Positions 32,897 to 38,737 of a stretch of 38,737 nucleotides of DNA are shown here, piece by piece. A program made the translations under genes and the position numbers. The stretch comes from Actinomycetaceae bacterium (GTDB lineage: Bacteria; Actinomycetota; Actinomycetes; Actinomycetales; Actinomycetaceae), in NCBI GenBank assembly GCA_030540715.1, contig JAUNVQ010000022.1:1-38737 (forward strand), read 5' to 3'. The first letter of the stretch is position 1, and each line of letters opens with the position of its first letter. The notes beneath the pieces were generated by a model. The model was not told the origin of the DNA, searched no databases, and saw only the letters and a list, made by a program, of their open reading frames with translations.

Positions 32897-35496
32897 CTAC
32901 AGCCTGAGCCTCTTTCGATAAATAAGCGCCGCACCAAGTATCAACAACACAATTGAACCAAGCACAATGGTGTTAAATGACGACCCTGTGACAGCTAATC
33001 TTACGTGCTTCTTGTCCGAACTAACCTGGTCAGATGTGGCAGAGATGCCGTGCTTTGAAACATTTTTACCACCTCCAGTAGCTGGTGCTTTACCAGCATC
33101 AGGTGCCGGTTTTTCTGTGGGTTTTGGATCTGGTTTTTCCGAAGGGTTTGGATCCGGTTTATCCGAAGGTTTTGGATCCGGGGCTTCAGTCGCATGAGCA
33201 AAATTGGAAAGCTGACAAGTATCACCAGTAAGCGCATGTGAATAAATGTCTTTTGTTGCCACACCTGGCGCACCACTGTATTTTTCGCCCTTTAACGATC
33301 CTGCCACTACATCGGCACGGAAAGTTGTGGGATCTTTGAGATACCTATTGACAACATTATCCGCACAGCTAATGTTTCTGCCATAAGCAACGTGGGATGA
33401 ATGAGCAACCGTCAATAGACTGCCACCCATGAGTTGCGAGGCAACAACACCGTTTTCAAAAGGTGTTGCAGAATCAAAACTGGAAGAGACAATCAATGTA
33501 TCAGACAGATTCTTGAAATAGTGCGAGGGCGATAAAACAGACTGTGATTTCGGAAGGAATGGGCATACGTTGCTATGACTATATCGATAGCGCTGTTCAC
33601 CGTTGCTGTCCTTACCGGGATCCCTCAACGGAGCAGCCTGCCAGTAGTCGCGCCAATTTTTTTCACTTTCTTCCTTTGATGCTAATGCTTTATCGTCAAC
33701 ATCCATGCAGGTAATAACCCTGTAGGCGGCTTCTTTAAAAGGAACTGTCGGGGGAAGCGGTTTATCATTATCATAATCGTAGTTATACTCGACGCGGAAG
33801 TAGCTATCAAAAAGGCTCCGTAAATCACTTCCGTTTTTCTCTTTATCCAGCGAAATAAGTCCATCATTGAGTGTTGTCCACAAACTGGTTGAATATAGAG
33901 GCTTAAACGTTGCCCCCCACACAAGATGTTCAAAGCTCAGTGGGTTACCGCTACCATCGGTATAGGTTGTTCCACCGTAAGAAGCCTGGATCAATTCTTG
34001 GAATTTTGCATAGGCGATATCAATTTGTTCCTGGGGTGGTTTTCCTTTTATCTGACCCACATATTCTTTTGCAAAACAGTCGTTATCGAACAGTGGGGAT
34101 TGCGATAAACATGCCTCCAAAAATTTCACAAATGTTTCATTAAAGCCCTGCGCTTGACTTTTCTCACGATCAAGAAGTGTTCCATTAGGCAAGTACTGCT
34201 TTAACTTCTTGGTTAATCCAGGATCGCCGGCGTGAGTCAGCGGATTTTCAATACCGTCGATAACCATTGCCCCAACATTATTGGGAAACTGTGTTGCATA
34301 AACGAAGCCAAGTCGCGAACCGTAGCTTGCGCCATAGTAATTGAGTTTCTCATTGCCAAACACGGAGCGCATTACGTCAAGGTCTTTGGCAACATTTGCT
34401 GTTCCCACTTGTGGAATAAATTCGCTGCCGCTGATCCCAAAGAGTTTTCCAGTGTTGTGGAGGCATTTATCAGCATTGTACTTACTGATTTTCATTGCGC
34501 TATCGTAGCTATCTTTATCGCCTCCTGCGGCTTGCTTAAAGAAGGCAGCAGAGGATTCACAGCGTATCTGTGGTAATGCTCCACCGACACCTCGTGGATC
34601 AAAAGACACCACGTCATAACCAAGATCTGTAAAGGTTTCTCCTTTAATAGTGGGATCTTCGAAATTGAGATGGGCGAAATTTGCTCCATAATATATTCCA
34701 GAGGCTCCAGGTCCGCCTGGATTCACAAAGATGCTCCCTTTGTGTGGAACACCGCTCTTCGCAGGAATTTTTATGATTGGCAGTGCAATAGTGCTACCTT
34801 GAGGTTTGCTGTAGTCAAGCGGAAGGATAATATAACCGCATTTCGTTCCAAAAGGAAAAACATCGTGAGCGGAGATCACGTCAAATATACTGGCGTTGGC
34901 AGATAGTGAGTCACAGTTTAAGGAATCGATATAGCCTTTTGACCACACAATTTTTTGTGAGTAAAACTCATGTAGTCCAGCGGGTACCGCACCAGTTGGT
35001 GTGCCCCCAGGGACAGGTCGGCCAATACGATATTTTCCATTTGAGTAAAAGTGTTTTGCCCCATGTGGAAGAAAAAGATCATCTGGGTCTTCCTTGATAC
35101 TGGCAAAATCCAGTGGATCAGGCACTTTGACTGCAGAGGTCGAAGCATCGGCATGTGCATCGCTGGCTGAAGCCTTAGCAGAAGCGGATGCCTTCGCCTC
35201 ATTACCGTTCTTAGAGTCGAGAGGAGCTTTCACAACGGTTTTCGGTTGTGCAGGTGAAGTGGCTCCAACAGATTCACCTTTATCAGCACGTGCTTCATTG
35301 TGAGTGGGAGACTGTGAATCCGTTTCGGATGGCACTGGCACACTGCCTGAAGTAGATAAAAGATTGTCAGGTTGTTCAACTACTGGTTCGTCGACATCAT
35401 TTTCGATGGGGGGGGGGCAGTAAATGCACTTGTGGCACCCAGAAAGGAAAAGATAACAGTAGCAGAAATGTAACTAATAATTTGTTGAGTTCTCAT
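32897..35496 (-). CDS. Secreted, wall-anchored tripeptidyl-peptidase-like hydrolase; signal peptide out of frame at a C9 tract
   Basis: The peptidase frame runs 35341-32897 (814 residues if it began at GTG 35341). It is an alpha/beta hydrolase with a TAP-like C-terminal domain: oxyanion VNPGGPGASG near residues 206-215, nucleophile NYYGASYGSRLG (S339), Asp in SSSFDSATPFENG and His in VAHSSHVAYG. The end has a Pro-rich repeat spacer, LAVTG (782-786), a hydrophobic helix and RKRLRL, as in LAxTG sortase substrates. Upstream, ATG 35496 opens a good signal peptide (basic start, about 20 hydrophobic residues, AFTA cleavage-like end), but nine C residues shift it into a frame that stops at 35380. 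Ten C residues would give one 866-residue secreted protein. A typical export-dependent peptidase needs that signal. Confidence 0.88.
33121..33181 (-). repeat. 24-bp tandem repeats encoding the Pro-rich spacer
   Basis: Two near-identical 24-bp units (33121-33144, 33145-33168) and a partial third encode the eight-residue repeat DKPDPxPS-like spacer before the sorting signal. Copy number could change by recombination, altering the length of the wall-spanning stalk. Confidence 0.7.
35380..35496 (-). other. Signal-peptide reading frame as given (38 codons, stops after the C-tract)
   Basis: From ATG 35496 the frame encodes MRTQQ, a hydrophobic core, ATSAFTAPP and, after the tract, an out-of-frame tail ending at TAG 35380-35382. 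AAAGAGA about eight bases upstream is a modest ribosome site. It is the detached 5' end of the peptidase gene. Confidence 0.75.
35409..35417 (-). repeat. Nine-base C homopolymer (G9 on the plus strand) at the frameshift point
   Basis: The tract lies directly after the signal-peptide cleavage region. In this copy it puts the signal peptide and peptidase in different frames. Adding one base, or removing two, would restore the frame. Confidence 0.9.
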
Positions 35497-35516
35497 TGTT
35501 CGTCTCTTTGCTGAAA

Positions 35517-35537
35517 TGGCTAGGCAAAACCTAGCCA
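35517..35537 (-). promoter_or_regulatory. 8-bp perfect hairpin upstream of the peptidase gene
   Basis: TGGCTAGG and CCTAGCCA flank the loop CAAAA, 21 bases before ATG 35496. It could be an operator or a leader RNA hairpin. The spacing does not fit a 19-bp DtxR box. Confidence 0.5.
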
Positions 35538-35652
35538 GTATTGACTTATTGTTTGGAACTTTTTCGTCTTAGCAAAGAAACGACAACCAAGGAATGTTTA
35601 TACCACATAATTATCAGCGTGTGAGAAGTTACATGAAAAAGAAAACAAAAAG

Positions 35653-35738
35653 TGCGCAAGGGGGGAGTTGAACCCCCACGCCCGATAAAGGGCACACGGA
35701 CCTGAACCGTGCGCGTCTACCAATTCCGCCACTTGCGC
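35653..35738 (-). tRNA. tRNA-Leu (anticodon CAG)
   Basis: The minus strand folds into an 86-base cloverleaf. The acceptor GCGCAAG pairs with CTTGCGC, with discriminator A. The anticodon arm is CACGG-TTCAGGT-CCGTG (CAG at 35702-35704). The class II long variable arm is TGCCCTTTATCGGGCG, and the T arm contains GGTTCAACTCC. CCA is not encoded. Confidence 0.96.
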
Positions 35739-35908
35739 AGTTGCGTTGTTCACCATCACAATTCCAGATGAACATTCCCCTGGAATGAATATGCGAACGT
35801 GATAAATTTAGCTTGTAGAACTGAAATTAGCAAACTGGAGTGATCAAACAGGTGTTTTCACTGTTTCGATAGTTGAAAAGAGTAACGTTAGGCAGCACAA
35901 TAAGCATC

Positions 35909-37279
35909 ATGACAACACAGCCACCCATCGACAGCGAATGCACGGATCAATCTACAAAAGACGCTTCACGGCACACACGTGATAACACAGTGACACCTAC
36001 CGATCCCCATGTGACCATAGAAGATATGCCTATCCACCCCTCTGAAAGAAAAAACCGCCAGCACACACACAACACAAATGTCACACCGATTGGCCGTAAG
36101 AGTGGTGCAACGTCTTTACCGCAAACATCAGAACAGTCTCTTCCTTCGTCAAGACCCGTTGTAGTTGCTGCCACACAGAAGAGTGGCAGTAATACGTCCT
36201 CTTCAAAAAATCTGCGCGTCCCCCTGTCAATATTGGATTTGTCGCCTAAAAGTGAAGGATCCAGTCGGAAGGATGCCCTTGACGCATCGTTAGAACTTGC
36301 AAAAGTCGCTGATAGAAATGGTTACGCACGCTATTGGATGGCTGAACATCACGGCTCAATGGCCTTTATGTCATCGGCTACCGCACTTCTGCTGGCCCGT
36401 GCCGCCGAACATACCGAACGCGTCCGTATTGGTGCAGGCGGCGTTATGTTACCTAATCACACACCACTTATGGTTGCCGAATACTATGGCACATTGGCTA
36501 CACTTTACGGTGACCGAATTGACCTTGGATTGGGGCGTGCACCAGGAACGGATCCGATCACTGCATCAACACTTCGGCGGGGCTCAGCTGAGCTAGACGA
36601 TTTTTCGCGTGATGTCACCGAACTGAAGTCGTATCTAGCAGATTTCTCAGAGGACGAAGCCCCACCCACTCTTTCTGGTGCTGAAGCAGCCGTGTTGGGA
36701 ATCCCCTATCGCCCTCAAGTGCAGCGCCGACATGTGCGCGCAATTCCAGGTGAGGGAACAAAAGTTCCGCTATGGATGCTTTCATCATCAGCTGCAGGTG
36801 CTCATGTAGCCGCAGAATTGGGGATGCCCTACAGTTTTGCCAGCCATTTTGCGCCCTCTGCAATGGAAAAAGCATTACAAACATATCGTGACAACTATCA
36901 GGGTGACTCGCCGTGGGCACTTCGTAAAGAGCCCTATGTGATGGCTGGTGTGCAAGTAATGGTTGCCCCCACACGTGAAGAAGCAGAATACTTGGCATCT
37001 TCGGGGCGTCAGCTGCGTTCCGATATTCGACGCGGTGTGCCTTCGGAACTTAAGCCGCCACAAAAAGATATGCACGATACGCGTCCTGACCTACGACTTG
37101 TAGATGCTTCAGGATCGCCCTCTTTTGAAATCGTTGGAACACCACAAGACGTTGTTGCTGGCCTTGAGGCACTGGTTAATTTTTGGGAAATGGATGAATT
37201 AATCGTCATTACGTGGGCCTACGACCCGAAGATGCGTGAACGCTCTTACGAACTGCTAGCACAAGCCTGGAATGGATAA
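35909..37279 (+). CDS. LLM-class flavin-dependent oxidoreductase (luciferase-like)
   Basis: This 456-residue protein carries a luciferase-like monooxygenase fold from about residue 101: LRVPLSILDLSPKSEGSS, ARYWMAEHHGSMAF, RIGAGGVMLPNHTPL, and DRIDLGLGRAPGTDP, all typical of F420/FMN-dependent TIM-barrel oxidoreductases of the MsnO8/YhbW-like group. VPLWMLSSSAAGAHVAAELGMPYSFASHF continues the family pattern. The first 100 residues are a Thr/Ser/His/Pro-rich disordered extension not usual in the family. The start is unsure, because ATG 35909 and TTG 35873 both lack a good ribosome site. The substrate is unknown. The next gene begins three bases after the stop. Confidence 0.82.
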   Translation: MTTQPPIDSECTDQSTKDASRHTRDNTVTPTDPHVTIEDMPIHPSERKNRQHTHNTNVTPIGRKSGATSLPQTSEQSLPSSRPVVVAATQKSGSNTSSSKNLRVPLSILDLSPKSEGSSRKDALDASLELAKVADRNGYARYWMAEHHGSMAFMSSATALLLARAAEHTERVRIGAGGVMLPNHTPLMVAEYYGTLATLYGDRIDLGLGRAPGTDPITASTLRRGSAELDDFSRDVTELKSYLADFSEDEAPPTLSGAEAAVLGIPYRPQVQRRHVRAIPGEGTKVPLWMLSSSAAGAHVAAELGMPYSFASHFAPSAMEKALQTYRDNYQGDSPWALRKEPYVMAGVQVMVAPTREEAEYLASSGRQLRSDIRRGVPSELKPPQKDMHDTRPDLRLVDASGSPSFEIVGTPQDVVAGLEALVNFWEMDELIVITWAYDPKMRERSYELLAQAWNG

Positions 37280-37281
37280 CT

Positions 37282-38436
37282 GTGACATCACAAGCGCATA
37301 CCATTGCATCGTTGCGTGCCGTAGCACCGATGCACATCATTGCAGACAGGGGAGCCGGTGTTCTGGTAGGTCAGGCATGTGGGGATGCTCTTGGCGTCCC
37401 CTACGAGTTTAAGTCGCCAAAGCTTGACGATACTCCGCATATGATTGGCGGTGGAATGGGTGATTACAGTCCAGGTGAATGGTCAGATGACACCCAATTG
37501 GCTATCTGTATTGCTGAAGTGGCGGTCACCGGTATTGATTTGACCACAGAAGAAGCCTTGGACGCGATTTCACAGCGCTATATTGCGTGGTTACAATCAG
37601 GTCAGCGCGAACTTGACGCACAAACACGTGTGGTAATTGAGCAGGCTATTGCCGATGATCTTCCTGGGCGACCAGCTCAAAAAATGCGGCGTTCAGCAGC
37701 ATATTTTCATCGTCGCACCAATCGGTCATCAGGGTCGGGGGCTCTTGCTCGCACAGCAATAATTGGTTTATCACGTTTGAATGAACCAGAGTGGACAGCT
37801 GCCGCAGCAAGAACCGTTGCTGAACTCACACATGTGGACCCTCTAGCTGGTGATTCGTGTGTACTGATGTGCGAGACAATTCGCCAGGCAACACTTTCGA
37901 CATTGGAAGGAAAACAGACGTGGAACAGGCGTTTTCGTATTGAGGCTGGCTTAGATCTATTGCCCGCATCGCGACGTGATCAGTGGAAAGAATGGTTAGA
38001 CGAAGCGCGCGACCTCTATTTTAAACCTCCGATGGATAACACGTTTACTGTGGGGGCACTGCAGGCATCCCTGGGTGCTATCACTGCAGCGATTCTTGAT
38101 TCAAAGGAATCAGTTGGTATGGCCGACTGGGGAATTCGTCGCAGCATCGAAAATGCGGTGCGTGTTGGTGGCGATACCGATACGATAGCTGCCATTACGG
38201 GGGCTATGGTCGGTGCGTGTGTAGGGGCAATGGCGCTACCGCGAGAATGGACGAAGCGTATCCACGGTTGGCCTGGATTTAAAATGGATGCTCTTGTTGA
38301 TTTAGGTATTGGGGCTGCTATGGCTGGTCTTGTTGGGCCTGAGGGAATGGCACATGCAATGGAGTCAGGGATGGATTTTTCGCGTCTGATTGAAGCTGAA
38401 CCCGACAGTGGGGGCACAGATGCGGATGATGAATAA
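37282..38436 (+). CDS. ADP-ribosylglycohydrolase family protein
   Basis: This 384-residue protein resembles DraG/ARH-type hydrolases, which remove ADP-ribose from proteins or small molecules using a binuclear Mg or Mn site. Metal-binding motifs are GWSDDTQL-like (here GEWSDDTQLAICIAE near residues 66-80) and the C-terminal GGDTDTIAAITGAMVGAC near 295-312. RGAGVLVGQACGDALGVPYEF is the usual first helix and loop. About 90 residues more than the shortest family members are accounted for by the N-terminus and the middle helices. GTG 37282 is two bases after the LLM stop, so the two are probably an operon. The modified target is unknown, and no ADP-ribosyltransferase lies in this window. Confidence 0.9.
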   Translation: MTSQAHTIASLRAVAPMHIIADRGAGVLVGQACGDALGVPYEFKSPKLDDTPHMIGGGMGDYSPGEWSDDTQLAICIAEVAVTGIDLTTEEALDAISQRYIAWLQSGQRELDAQTRVVIEQAIADDLPGRPAQKMRRSAAYFHRRTNRSSGSGALARTAIIGLSRLNEPEWTAAAARTVAELTHVDPLAGDSCVLMCETIRQATLSTLEGKQTWNRRFRIEAGLDLLPASRRDQWKEWLDEARDLYFKPPMDNTFTVGALQASLGAITAAILDSKESVGMADWGIRRSIENAVRVGGDTDTIAAITGAMVGACVGAMALPREWTKRIHGWPGFKMDALVDLGIGAAMAGLVGPEGMAHAMESGMDFSRLIEAEPDSGGTDADDE

Positions 38437-38553
38437 ATGGCGTTGAAGCCCAGTTGAAAACATCTTTCATATCTGAAAGTTATTGATTGTATTCAATAAA
38501 TATAAGCCTGAAAATGCTGCCATTTTTCGGTTCGTGATGATATTGTGTGACCT

Positions 38554-38737
38554 ATGAGTAATGAAAATAATAATACCCCAGGAAAGGTTGCTCAGCCTCA
38601 ATCGGCTCAGCAACAGGCCCCATCATCACCGTCACAACAGCCAGCAACGGCGCAACCGCCAGCACAGGCATTCCCGCCGCGGGCAGCTTCTGCACCTTCC
38701 ATACAAGTGGCTTCCATGCAACAGCAAGCATATCAGC
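38554..38737 (+). CDS. N-terminal part of a Gln/Pro/Ala-rich protein (3' partial)
   Basis: ATG 38554 opens a frame that runs off the window end with 61 residues visible. The sequence is disordered and rich in Gln, Pro, Ala and Ser (APSSPSQQPATAQPPAQAFP). Such leaders often precede actinobacterial membrane or signalling domains, so the function cannot be told. No ribosome site is present. A TATTGT -10-like hexamer at 38541-38546, seven bases before the ATG, would fit a leaderless start. Confidence 0.6.
   Translation, partial: MSNENNNTPGKVAQPQSAQQQAPSSPSQQPATAQPPAQAFPPRAASAPSIQVASMQQQAYQ

Noticed and set aside
35517-35537. DtxR iron box before the peptidase gene
   Set aside because: TAGG and CCTA halves are present, but the spacing is 5 bp, not the 9 bp of the 19-bp DtxR consensus.

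Overview
This window looks like a chromosomal segment of an actinobacterium, most likely Corynebacterium or a close relative of unusually low GC. The support is the menB-menE-menA group followed by a PLDc_N membrane protein, many GTG starts, a leaderless-looking serS promoter, a FadR-type GntR regulator beside gluconate genes, and a secreted TAP-type peptidase ending in an LAxTG-like sorting signal. GC was judged by eye, not computed, and the genus is an inference. No phage, transposase or CRISPR array is visible.

Layout. 1-3.7 kb: the end of a membrane protein, a PfkB sugar kinase, a small overlapping ORF, an ASCH protein, and on the minus strand an alpha/beta-hydrolase-fold protein without a recognisable catalytic Ser or His. 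3.9-10.4 kb: a tightly packed plus-strand run with a small YtxH-like protein, a ferritin-like/VIT1 metal transporter, a TRIC channel, an exported HNH nuclease, a MscS channel with a long tail, MsrB and an EEP phosphohydrolase. This suggests ion and metal homeostasis with oxidative repair at the envelope. 10.6-11.5 kb: an RhtA-like exporter. 11.9-19.3 kb: menaquinone synthesis (menB, menE, menA, and menG further on), with a PLDc_N protein, a histidine phosphatase and a HAD-IB phosphatase. 19.4-23 kb: a lipid/diacylglycerol kinase, an orphan membrane protein with an FHA-like end behind a structured 5' region, and a small membrane-anchored protein. 23-27 kb: serS, a Cof-type HAD phosphatase, an AGE-family sugar epimerase/isomerase, and tRNA-Ser(TGA) with a strong terminator. 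27.4-32.1 kb: a gluconate module with a FadR-type regulator divergent from a GntP permease and a fused gluconokinase/6-phosphogluconate dehydrogenase. 32.4-38.7 kb: an orphan molbindin, the wall-anchored peptidase, tRNA-Leu(CAG), an LLM flavin oxidoreductase, an ADP-ribosylglycohydrolase and the start of a Gln/Pro-rich protein.

The most notable observation is at 35.4 kb. A good signal peptide (ATG at 35496) is separated from the peptidase frame by a run of nine C residues on the coding strand. Ten C residues would join the two into one secreted protein of about 866 residues. As given the frame is broken, which means either a slippage-controlled (phase-variable) exoprotein or a homopolymer sequencing error. 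Other items worth checking are the gntK-gnd fusion, nested inverted repeats between the gluconate genes, the acidic insertion in MenE, the palindrome upstream of the FHA-like protein and the short repeats after tRNA-Ser.
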